Origin: Verrucomicrobiota bacterium
GTDB lineage: Bacteria; Verrucomicrobiota; Verrucomicrobiia; Opitutales; Opitutaceae
Assembly: GCA_019136515.1 (NCBI GenBank)
Contig: JAGVUB010000197.1
Span: 1 to 34,368 of the forward strand
Direction of reading: 5' to 3'
DNA: 34,368 nt
Both the position numbers and the translations under genes were made by a program. A model generated the notes under the pieces. That model was not told where the DNA came from. It searched no databases and was given only the letters and a program-made list of their open reading frames with translations. This document shows positions 1 to 6,191 of the stretch, piece after piece; positions within the stretch are counted from its first letter, which is position 1; every line of letters begins with the position of its first letter.

Positions 1-1
1 G

Positions 2-511
2 GCCGCCAGCGCCCGCACCTCCGGCGCCACCATCTTCGGTTACCACGTCTCCGACCCCACCGCCTACGGCGTCGTCGAATTCGACCCGCAGGGCCGCGCG
101 GTCTCCCTCGAGGAGAAGCCCAAGCATCCGAAATCCAACTACGCTGTCCCCGGGCTCTACTTCTACGACGAGAAAGTGTGTCGCCTCGCCCGAGACCTGA
201 AGCCCTCCCCTCGCGGCGAACTCGAGATCACCGACCTCAACCGCCTCTACCTCGAGGCCGGCCAACTCCACGTCGAGATCCTCGGTCGCGGCACCGCCTG
301 GCTCGACACCGGCACCCATGCTTCGCTGCTCGACGCCGGCGACTTCGTCCGCGTCATCGAAGACCGTCAGGGCCTCAAGATCGCCTGCCTCGAGGAAATC
401 GCCTTCCGCCAAGGCTGGATCGACCGCGCCGGCCTCCAACGCCAGATCGCCGCCCTCGGCAAGTCCGCCTACGGCGCCTACCTCAAGCGCCTGCTGGACG
501 CCCATCCCTGA
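2..511 (+). CDS. rfbA: Glucose-1-phosphate thymidylyltransferase, C-terminal part
   Basis: This is the 3' part of a gene that begins before the window; about 169 residues are present against roughly 290 for the family. The enzyme makes dTDP-glucose from glucose-1-phosphate and dTTP, the first step to dTDP-rhamnose for surface polysaccharides. Visible hallmarks are TAYGVVEFD, the EEKP segment, [12 protein letters not shown], the GELEITDLN motif and [13 protein letters not shown], in the family order. The reading frame is open from base 2 and ends in TGA at 509-511. The next gene downstream is a glycosyltransferase, which fits a polysaccharide context, but about 280 bases with hairpins separate them, so co-transcription is uncertain. 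Confidence 0.93.
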   Translation, partial: AASARTSGATIFGYHVSDPTAYGVVEFDPQGRAVSLEEKPKHPKSNYAVPGLYFYDEKVCRLARDLKPSPRGELEITDLNRLYLEAGQLHVEILGRGTAWLDTGTHASLLDAGDFVRVIEDRQGLKIACLEEIAFRQGWIDRAGLQRQIAALGKSAYGAYLKRLLDAHP

Positions 512-552
512 ACCCGGGACCCGCCCGCGCCGCGCAGGCGTCCGCCCGCCGC

Positions 553-678
553 CAAAGACGCAAACCGTTGGTGCGATCGCACAAGTTTCTGCGTTCTCCT
601 GCAGTCGGCCGTCGCGCGGTCGCGCCTCCGCAAAGACGCAAATTCCTGTCACGATCGGACAGATTTTTGCGTCTTTGC
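553..678. repeat. Two tandem copies of a palindromic REP-like element
   Basis: Two diverged copies share the direct repeat CAAAGACGCAAA at 553-564 and 631-642. Copy 2 is a nearly perfect hairpin: arm 630-650, loop 651-657, arm 658-678. Copy 1 is more decayed but keeps the central palindrome TGCGATCGCA at 572-581 and a matching TCTGCGTT on its right side. The pair lies between rfbA and the glycosyltransferase and would fold strongly in RNA. There is no U-tract, so it is a poor classical terminator. No coding sequence is seen between 512 and 788. Confidence 0.75.
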
Positions 679-788
679 CTCGGAGGGGGAGAGATCCTGC
701 GAGCACGTGGACATTGCCGTTCCGCCTACCTCCGGGCTCGCCCTGCGCCCGACTCCGCCGTTTCCTTCAACCGCACACCCTCCGCTGC

Positions 789-1766
789 GTGAAGGTCTCG
801 TTCATCATCCCGCTCTACAACCGGCTCGACCTCACACAGCCGTGCCTCGCCTCGTTGCAGGCGACCCTCCCGCGCGGGCTCGACCACGAGATCCTCCTTG
901 TCGACGACGGCAGCACCGACGGCACCCGCGTGTGGATCCAGACTCTCGGCACGCCGTACCGCGTCCTCCTCAACGACCGCAACCTCGGCTACGCCGCCAC
1001 CAACAACCGCGGCGCCGCGGCCGCCACCGGCGACCTCCTCGTCCTGCTCAACAGCGACCTCGTCCTCACACCGCGCTGGCTCGAGCCGATGCTCGCCGTG
1101 CTCCGGCGCCACCGCCGCACGGGCATCGTCGGCAACGTCCAGTTTCGCGCCGCCACCGGCGAGCTCGACCACATCGGTTTCGACGTCGGTCTCACCGGCA
1201 AACCCCACCACGACGAGTCCCTCCACTGGCTCTGGGCTCCTTGGTCCAGCCGCCAGACCGCCGCCGTCACCGCCGCCTGCCTGCTCGTGCCCCGCGACCT
1301 CTTCCTGCGCCTGCGCGGCTTCGACGAAGGTTTCCACAACGGCGGCGAGGACGTCGACCTCTGCTTCCGCGCCCGCGCGCTCGGCCGCACCTGCCGCGTC
1401 GCGCTGCACAGCCGCATCCTGCACCACGTCAGCGCCTCGCCGGGCCGCAAGCTGCGCGACGAGGAGAACTCCCGTCGCCTCGCCCACCGCTGGCGCGAGG
1501 AGTTCCTCCGCCTCAACCGCCGCCTCAGCGGCCTCCCTTGGTGTCATGAGTATCTTGAGCACCATTGGGACGACCCGCGCAACTTCGACCGGCTCCAGAT
1601 TCTTGCCATCGCCCTATTCCGGCTCGGCCTGCGCCCCACGCCGCATCCCGAGGTCGCAGAACAACAGGCCGAAGCCTTCCAGCGCCAGATCGACCACTGG
1701 GACCACACACTCGGCCCGCTGCCGCCGCTGGAGTTCGTCTCCTCGCTGCCGGCGGTGGCCGATTAG
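789..1766 (+). CDS. Family 2 glycosyltransferase
   Basis: A 325-residue GT-A fold glycosyltransferase. The N-terminal strand VSFIIPLYNRLD, the nucleotide-binding LLVDDGSTDGT, the metal-binding region LLNSDLVLTPRWLEPM and the acceptor-side motif GGEDVDLCFRARALG all match GT2 enzymes of the rhamnosyltransferase or O-antigen type. It probably transfers a sugar from a nucleotide donor to a surface glycan at the cytoplasmic face of the membrane; the substrate cannot be read. I chose the GTG at 789 because the family fold starts there. The frame is open further upstream, but that stretch runs through the palindromic repeats and has no family similarity. No clear ribosome-binding site is visible. 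The last ~80 residues are a helical tail after the catalytic domain. Confidence 0.87.
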   Translation: MKVSFIIPLYNRLDLTQPCLASLQATLPRGLDHEILLVDDGSTDGTRVWIQTLGTPYRVLLNDRNLGYAATNNRGAAAATGDLLVLLNSDLVLTPRWLEPMLAVLRRHRRTGIVGNVQFRAATGELDHIGFDVGLTGKPHHDESLHWLWAPWSSRQTAAVTAACLLVPRDLFLRLRGFDEGFHNGGEDVDLCFRARALGRTCRVALHSRILHHVSASPGRKLRDEENSRRLAHRWREEFLRLNRRLSGLPWCHEYLEHHWDDPRNFDRLQILAIALFRLGLRPTPHPEVAEQQAEAFQRQIDHWDHTLGPLPPLEFVSSLPAVAD

Positions 1767-1774
1767 GTCTCGCG

Positions 1775-1855
1775 TAGGGCCCTACCACATCGCGGTAGGG
1801 CGCTCCGGCATTCGGCAGAGTGGGACTGCCGAGTCAACGGACCGCCCGGCAGTCC
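1775..1855. terminator. Two successive hairpins between glycosyltransferase and queC
   Basis: The first stem pairs 1781-1787 with 1795-1801 (CCCTACC/GGTAGGG) and overlaps a perfect 12-base palindrome at 1775-1786. The second pairs GGACTGCCG at 1823-1831 with CGGCAGTCC at 1847-1855. They directly follow the glycosyltransferase stop and precede queC. There is no T-run, so the role as a transcription end is inferred from position only; they could equally be REP-like repeats. Confidence 0.45.
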
Positions 1856-1957
1856 GGGGCCACCGCGATCACTCGACCGTGTGGATCGAAAGATCAGGTC
1901 CCCCGCACAGCCCGCTTTTCTCTGGCCGCGTCCCGCGCCGCCGCTACGGTCCGCCGC

Positions 1958-2647
1958 ATGAAGGTCATCGTGCTTTGCAGCGGCGGCATGGACTCCGTCG
2001 CCGCCCTCCACTGGGCCGCGCACCACCACAACGTCGCGGCGGCGGTGAGTTTCGACTACGGCTCGAAGCACAACGCCCGCGAGCTTCCCTTCGCCGCCGA
2101 GCACGCCCGCGCCCTCGGCGTCCCGCACACCATCATCCCCCTCGATTTCATCGCCCGCCACTTCACCTCCGACCTCCTGAAAACCGGCGGCGCTGTGCCC
2201 GAGGGCCATTACGAGGACAGGACGATGCGGCAGACCGTCGTTCCCTTCCGCAACGGCATCATGCTCGCCGCCGCCGGCGGGCTGGCCGAGAGCGTCGGCG
2301 CCGAGGGACTCGTCATCGCCGCGCACTCCGGCGACCACGCGATCTACCCCGACTGCCGCGAGGACTTCATGCGCGCGATGGGCGACGCCCTCCGCCTCGG
2401 CACCTACGCCGAGGTGAAACTCCTGCGGCCGTTCATCTCGCTGACGAAGGGCCAGATCGTGACCGAGGGCGCGAAACTCGGCATCGACTTCGCCCGCACC
2501 TGGTCGTGCTACGTCGGCGGCGACATGCACTGCGGCAAATGCGGCACCTGTGTCGAGCGCCGCGAGGCCTTCCTCGTCGCCGGCCTCCCCGACCCGACCG
2601 AGTACGCGGACCGCGGTCCGCTCCCGCCCAAGCCGGGAACACGGTGA
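1958..2647 (+). CDS. queC: 7-cyano-7-deazaguanine (preQ0) synthase QueC
   Basis: A 229-residue cytoplasmic ATP-dependent ligase that converts 7-carboxy-7-deazaguanine to preQ0, the precursor of queuosine in tRNA or of 7-deazaguanine DNA modifications. The PP-loop SGGMDS is at residues 8-13, GDHAIYPDCR follows in the middle, and the C-terminus has the zinc site C184-x7-C192-x2-C195-x2-C198. Length is normal. The ATG at 1958 gives the expected short N-terminus MKVIVLCSGG. Its usual partner queE is 1.8 kb downstream. A second, broken copy of the 3' end of queC lies at about 3442-3550. queD, queF and tgt are not in the window, so the end product cannot be decided. Confidence 0.96.
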   Translation: MKVIVLCSGGMDSVAALHWAAHHHNVAAAVSFDYGSKHNARELPFAAEHARALGVPHTIIPLDFIARHFTSDLLKTGGAVPEGHYEDRTMRQTVVPFRNGIMLAAAGGLAESVGAEGLVIAAHSGDHAIYPDCREDFMRAMGDALRLGTYAEVKLLRPFISLTKGQIVTEGAKLGIDFARTWSCYVGGDMHCGKCGTCVERREAFLVAGLPDPTEYADRGPLPPKPGTR

Positions 2648-2673
2648 GTCGAGCCGAGGTCCTCCTCTGCGCC

Positions 2674-3177
2674 ATGCGCTTTCGCCGCCTTTTCGCTCTC
2701 GCGCTTCTGCTCCCCGGTTTGGCGACCGCCAATATCCCGGCCGTGCGGATCATCATGCCGGAGAGGATGCAATTGTCCCAGGTGAGCTTCCGGCTTGAGC
2801 CCGAGATCGAGTTGACCAACTCCGGCCAAGTAGCACTCCCCTACAGAGTCTACGGGAGTGGTTATCGCCCGATTTGGGCCGGCAGAATCTCGTTCGAACT
2901 GGTCGATGAAACAGGCAAAGAGGTTTCCACGGTCTACATCCCGCTGCATGACTATTTCTGTCCAAGAAAAGCCACCCTTGGTACGGATGCGCCCGTGCGT
3001 CTTCGGTACGCGTGGCCATTGAGGACAAAGCTCGGCCCCGGGCGCTACACCCTCAAAGGCACCACGGTTGTCGAGGACGAGCATGGGAAGCGTCACAAAG
3101 TTCAATGCACCCCTGCGACCTTCGTCGTTACGACAGAATGTGCCGCCACACTGCCGGGGACCACTAATTCACACTAA
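2674..3177 (+). CDS. Small exported protein, paralog of the 3614 gene
   Basis: A 167-residue protein with a signal peptide (MRFRRLFALALLLPGLATA, likely cleaved after about residue 19). I do not recognise the family. It shares an ordered set of motifs with the protein encoded at 3614-4126: VRIIMPE near the mature N-terminus, then PEIE..N.G, then GRYTLK followed by IEDE/VEDE and H near the end. The fold looks like a single beta-sandwich. Base composition is visibly less G+C-rich than queC or queE. The last residues (TTNSH) and the TAA stop are encoded inside a 30-bp repeat element. It starts 26 bases after queC, so it may be co-transcribed. Confidence 0.75.
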   Translation: MRFRRLFALALLLPGLATANIPAVRIIMPERMQLSQVSFRLEPEIELTNSGQVALPYRVYGSGYRPIWAGRISFELVDETGKEVSTVYIPLHDYFCPRKATLGTDAPVRLRYAWPLRTKLGPGRYTLKGTTVVEDEHGKRHKVQCTPATFVVTTECAATLPGTTNSH

Positions 3178-3188
3178 TGGCCACTAGT
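3159..3188 (-). repeat. Decamer-triplet repeat, copy R1
   Basis: On the minus strand this is three decamers of the form A(C/T)TAGTGNNN: ACTAGTGGCC, ATTAGTGTGA, ATTAGTGGTC. It overlaps the end of the 2674-3177 gene and supplies its stop codon. It forms an inverted pair with copy R2 at 3225-3254, with 36 bases between them, so a stem of about 29 bp could form. Confidence 0.85.
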
Positions 3189-3224
3189 CCGAAACGATCC
3201 CGTCGCCAGAGTACCGCCTCCGTC

Positions 3225-3254
3225 ATTAGTGCCAATTAGTGTGGATTAGTGGTT
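3225..3254 (+). repeat. Decamer-triplet repeat, copy R2
   Basis: Three direct decamers ATTAGTGCCA, ATTAGTGTGG, ATTAGTGGTT on the plus strand, inverted relative to R1. It sits 33 bases before the start of the queE remnant, the same relation that copy R4 has to intact queE. Read in the frame used by the other copies it spells Ile-Ser-Ala-Asn-stop, like the C-termini of the neighbouring genes. Confidence 0.87.
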
Positions 3255-3287
3255 TCACTCTTCCTCCTCTCCTCCTTTCGCAGCCCC

Positions 3288-3584
3288 ATGCTGATCTCCG
3301 AAATCTTCCACTCCCTGCAGGGCGAGGGCGAGCTGGCGGGCGTGCCTTCGGTCTTTGTTCGCACAGCCGGCTGCAACCTCCGCTGCACCTGGTGCGACAC
3401 ACCCTACGCCTCGTGGTCGCCCGAGGCGGATGCCGCCGAGGTCGCACTACGTCGGCAACGACAATCACTGCAGCAAATGCGACACCCGCGTCGAGCGCCG
3501 CGAAGCCGTCCTCTTCGCCGGTCTCCCCACCCAACCCGCTACGCCGACACCAGCTCGCCCCTGCCGAAACCAGTTGCCGATTGA
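3288..3584 (+). pseudogene. Chimeric remnant: queE 5' end joined to queC 3' end
   Basis: The first 43 codons encode exactly the same protein as the start of intact queE at 4431, including the radical-SAM cysteines in [15 protein letters not shown]. The two copies differ there at only eight bases, all in third codon positions. Similarity to queE stops just after codon 46 (about 3425). From 3442 the sequence matches the end of queC instead (HYVGNDNHC, then VERREA and AGLP), but in the +1 frame relative to queE. In that queC part the first and fourth zinc cysteines are replaced by His and Arg. The remnant is best explained as what is left after a duplicated queC-x-queE unit lost everything from inside queE copy 1 to inside queC copy 2. 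It is not expected to make an active enzyme. Confidence 0.88.
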
Positions 3585-3613
3585 TCCTTTTCTCCTTCGT
3601 CTCGCTCATCACC

Positions 3614-4126
3614 ATGCGATCACTACTAATCCTCGCGCTCGCGGTGGCGATTGGGCCTGTCATTTCCGCCGCCGAACCACTCGTTCGAATCGTCATGCCG
3701 GAGGACGTCACAAGCGCGCTGACTGGCCGCACTGGATTGGCGCCAGAGATCGAAATCGTAAATCAAGGCGACGTTACGCTCGTCTATCCGGCCACCAAAC
3801 AACAGGTCTGGCTTACCGATATCCACTTCGAGTTGTACTATGGTTTGGGCGTGAAGCTACAGGAGAAGTATGCTCCCCACCAGAGTTACTCCTTTTTCCT
3901 TTCAAAAAGCGCACTACCAGTCGGCGAGACTCTACGGCTGCCTTATTGGCGAAAGCTGAGTTACTCTATCCGGTTTCCCGGCACCTACACACTCAAGGCC
4001 TCAGTGCGGATCGAGGATGAGAAGGGGGAATGGCACAGCTACCTCGCAAAGCCTGCGGTTTTCCTCGTGAAAGCCCACCTCAAGTCCTCCAAGTCCGGAG
4101 AAGAGCAAACCACTAGTGCACACTGA
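3614..4126 (+). CDS. Small exported protein, paralog of the 2674 gene
   Basis: A 170-residue protein with a signal peptide (MRSLLILALAVAIGPVISAA). The mature part begins EPLVRIVMPEDV and shares with the 167-residue protein at 2674 the order VRI(I/V)MPE, L.PEIE..N.G.V, F.GTYTLKA, IEDEKGEWH. It therefore appears to be the duplicate carried along when the queC-queE interval was duplicated. The two have diverged far more than the queE copies. G+C content is clearly lower than in the flanking que genes. Its last residues (TTSAH) and TGA stop fall inside repeat copy R3. Function is unknown; a periplasmic or surface beta-sandwich domain is my guess. Confidence 0.75.
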   Translation: MRSLLILALAVAIGPVISAAEPLVRIVMPEDVTSALTGRTGLAPEIEIVNQGDVTLVYPATKQQVWLTDIHFELYYGLGVKLQEKYAPHQSYSFFLSKSALPVGETLRLPYWRKLSYSIRFPGTYTLKASVRIEDEKGEWHSYLAKPAVFLVKAHLKSSKSGEEQTTSAH

Positions 4127-4137
4127 TAGGCTCTAGC
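4108..4137 (-). repeat. Decamer-triplet repeat, copy R3
   Basis: Minus-strand decamers GCTAGAGCCT, ATCAGTGTGC, ACTAGTGGTT: the most diverged copy but clearly alignable with R1. It encodes the end and stop codon of the 3614-4126 gene. It is inverted relative to R4, and the pair R3/R4 brackets the DUF7336-like gene. Confidence 0.7.
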
Positions 4138-4155
4138 TCGGAGAACGCCGCCGCA

Positions 4156-4380
4156 ATGAAGGCTATCCTTCTGCTCTTCCACACCCATAAGCTCGCAAGT
4201 GGCGAAGAGGACTCGAAGCTAATCGGCGTTTATGCAACGCCCGCAGATGCCACAGCCGCCCAGCAACGAGCTTCTGCAAAGCCGGGGTTCAAGGAGCACA
4301 CCAATGGCTTCACGATCGACGCGTACGAGATCGGCAAGGGCCACTGGGCAAAAGGCTTTCAAACCATTAGCGCCGATTAG
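4156..4380 (+). CDS. DUF7336-like small protein
   Basis: A 74-residue cytoplasmic protein without signal or membrane segment. The pattern (LLLFHTHKLASGEEDSKLIG, then YATPADATAA, then PGF..H.NGF.ID.YE.....W..GF) matches what I know of DUF7336 proteins, small proteins of unknown function often found near mobile or toxin/immunity genes. It is full length for that family. It is bracketed by the inverted repeat copies R3 (4108-4137) and R4 (4366-4395); the TAG stop and the residues ISAD lie inside R4. The corresponding space between R1 and R2 has no gene, so this looks like an inserted or retained cassette. Family assignment is from memory of the motif. Confidence 0.75.
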   Translation: MKAILLLFHTHKLASGEEDSKLIGVYATPADATAAQQRASAKPGFKEHTNGFTIDAYEIGKGHWAKGFQTISAD

Positions 4381-4395
4381 CGTTCATTAGCGGTT
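4366..4395 (+). repeat. Decamer-triplet repeat, copy R4
   Basis: Three direct decamers ATTAGCGCCG, ATTAGCGTTC, ATTAGCGGTT; the heptamer here is ATTAGCG instead of ATTAGTG in all three units, which suggests the units of one copy change together. It supplies the stop codon of the DUF7336-like gene and lies 35 bases before queE. Confidence 0.85.
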
Positions 4396-4430
4396 ACCCG
4401 TTCCGAAATCTTCCACCTCATGCGCCTCCG

Positions 4431-5126
4431 ATGCTGATCTCCGAAATCTTCCATTCCCTGCAGGGCGAGGGCGAGCTGGCGGGCGTGCCGTCGGTCTTCG
4501 TCCGCACCGCGGGCTGCAACCTCCGCTGCACCTGGTGCGACACGCCGTACGCCTCGTGGGCTCCGGAGGGGAAGCAGATGTCGGTCGCCGAGACCGTCGC
4601 CGAAGTTTCACGCCACACCTCGCGCCATGTCGTGCTCACCGGCGGCGAGCCGATGCTCGCGGCGGAGTTGCCCGCACTCGCCGCCGCGCTCCGCGCCGCC
4701 GGGAAACACATCACCATCGAGACCGCCGGCACCGTCGCGCCCGACAGCATCGCCTGCGATCTCGCCTCACTCAGCCCCAAGCTGCGCAACTCCACCCCGC
4801 CCGCCGAACAGTTCGGCGCCGCATGGAGCGAGCGCCATGAGGCGACGCGCTGGCAACCCGCCGTGGTCGCCGCATGGCTTGCCGCCTACGAGTTCCAGCT
4901 GAAGTTCGTCATCGCGACCGAGGCCGACCTCGCCGAAGTCGAAGCACTGCTTGCGCAGCTGCCCACCCCGCCGCCGCGCCACAAGGTCCTGCTGATGCCC
5001 GAGGGCATCACGCGCGAGGCGCTCGCCGCGCGCACCCCGTGGCTCACCGCTCTCTGCCGCGACCGCGGCTATCGCTTCGCCCCGCGCCTGCACATCGATT
5101 GGTTCGGCAACAAACGCGGCGTGTAA
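4431..5126 (+). CDS. queE: 7-carboxy-7-deazaguanine synthase QueE
   Basis: A 231-residue radical-SAM enzyme that converts 6-carboxytetrahydropterin to 7-carboxy-7-deazaguanine, the substrate of QueC. The 4Fe-4S cysteines are C29, C33 and C36 in [15 protein letters not shown], the SAM-binding LTGGEPML follows, and the C-terminus HKVLLMPEGITREAL is typical of the family. The ATG at 4431 matches the family start [18 protein letters not shown]; a truncated second copy begins identically at 3288. It normally neighbours queC; here 1.8 kb of lower-GC small genes, repeats and a gene remnant has come between them. Confidence 0.96.
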   Translation: MLISEIFHSLQGEGELAGVPSVFVRTAGCNLRCTWCDTPYASWAPEGKQMSVAETVAEVSRHTSRHVVLTGGEPMLAAELPALAAALRAAGKHITIETAGTVAPDSIACDLASLSPKLRNSTPPAEQFGAAWSERHEATRWQPAVVAAWLAAYEFQLKFVIATEADLAEVEALLAQLPTPPPRHKVLLMPEGITREALAARTPWLTALCRDRGYRFAPRLHIDWFGNKRGV

Positions 5127-5248
5127 ACACAGGCGGGGCGCTGAAACGCCCGTTCGACCAGCCCGCGTGGGTTTCGGCGAAACCGCCCGCACCGCGCTCG
5201 ACCACTGGCACCGAACCCACCACCCTTATCACGGTCCCACTCGGTTCT

Positions 5249-6166
5249 ATGTCCGACTCCGCCCGCCGCGCCACACCCGCCCAGGCCGCCGCCGCCCCGC
5301 GCGATCGCTGGCTCGCCGTCGGCGTGCTCGTCTTCACCGCCCTGGCCTTCTGGCCCGCGGCGCGCTGGGTGACCTCGCAGGCCTTCGCCCACGAGCAGCT
5401 CAAGCAGTCGTTCTTCATCATGGTGCTGGCCGGGCTGTGGATCGCCTGGGAACGGCGCGCCTCGCTGCGGCTCTCGCTCCAACTGGACAATACCGGGCTG
5501 TTCTGGCTGCTCGCCTCCTACGGCTGCATCGTCGGCGCGCTCCTGCTGAAGACACCGCTGCTGGTGCTCACCGGGCTGGTCGCCGCCGCCGGCGGCGCGG
5601 TGCAGGTCGTGTTCGGCCCGCGAGCCCTGCGGCGCACGGTGCCGCTGCTGGCGGCGTTCGCATTGCTGATCCTGTTTGTGCTGCTCTTCCCCGTGCTCGA
5701 CTGGCCGCTGCGCAAGATGGCAGGAGTCGAGTCGGTGCGCCTGCTGCAGTCGTTCGGGCTGGCGTCGCATCTGCAGGTCGTGGCCAACCCGGGCGTGCAG
5801 CTGCAGTTGGTGAACGAGCATGGCACCTTCATCGTCGCAACCGAGTGCAACGGTTTCGGTCTGATCAGCTCAGCCCTCCTGCTCGGCACCGTCGGCCTGC
5901 TCTACCGGCGCGCGCGCTGGTGGGCCTTCCCCGGCCTGCTCGCCCTGGGTCTGCTGCTCGCCTTCACGGTAAACCTGCTGCGCATCGCGACCATCGTCCT
6001 CCTCGCCCCCAAGTTCCCGGGACACTACACAGCCTTGCACGAGACCGCCGGGATCGTCGCGCTCTACACCGGTCTCGGCGCCGTGTGGCTGCTCACCGGC
6101 TGGCAACCGAAACAAACACCGAGTCCGAACACAAAGAAGCCGGCGTCCGCAGACTCCGGCTCGTGA
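5249..6166 (+). CDS. Exosortase/archaeosortase family protein
   Basis: A 305-residue polytopic inner-membrane protein with about eight hydrophobic segments. The three residues of the exosortase catalytic triad can be placed: Cys200 in ATECNGFGLISSALLLG, Arg245 in NLLRIATIVLLAP, and His264 in HETAGIVALYTG. Exosortases are transpeptidases that process C-terminal PEP-CTERM-type sorting signals, usually in bacteria making extracellular polysaccharide. The sequence around the cysteine (ECNGFG) differs from the common EACSG form, so this is a divergent subfamily. I see no protein with a PEP-CTERM-like tail in this window, so its substrates must be elsewhere. It stands alone between queE and the oppositely oriented metY. 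Confidence 0.82.
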   Translation: MSDSARRATPAQAAAAPRDRWLAVGVLVFTALAFWPAARWVTSQAFAHEQLKQSFFIMVLAGLWIAWERRASLRLSLQLDNTGLFWLLASYGCIVGALLLKTPLLVLTGLVAAAGGAVQVVFGPRALRRTVPLLAAFALLILFVLLFPVLDWPLRKMAGVESVRLLQSFGLASHLQVVANPGVQLQLVNEHGTFIVATECNGFGLISSALLLGTVGLLYRRARWWAFPGLLALGLLLAFTVNLLRIATIVLLAPKFPGHYTALHETAGIVALYTGLGAVWLLTGWQPKQTPSPNTKKPASADSGS

Positions 6167-6191
6167 CACGAAACAGTTCGCGCGGCTGCGC

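Noticed and set aside
318-788. Upstream extension of the glycosyltransferase frame
   Set aside because: It overlaps rfbA in another frame and runs through palindromic repeats; the family fold begins at 789.
1856-1957. preQ1 riboswitch before queC
   Set aside because: The stretch has no recognisable aptamer core or pseudoknot; a covariance-model search would be decisive.
3288-3584. The queE-like open frame as a functional small protein
   Set aside because: It lacks all of QueE beyond residue 46, and the remaining residues are an out-of-frame reading of a queC end; kept as a pseudogene, although its queE part shows signs of selection.
3159-4395. Repeat copies as integron attC sites
   Set aside because: No integrase is present, and the copies lack the paired core sites (GTTRRRY/RYYYAAC) of attC; the internal decamer structure is different.
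3159-4395. Repeat copies as a CRISPR array
   Set aside because: Orientation alternates, spacing is irregular, genes lie between copies, and no cas genes are in the window.
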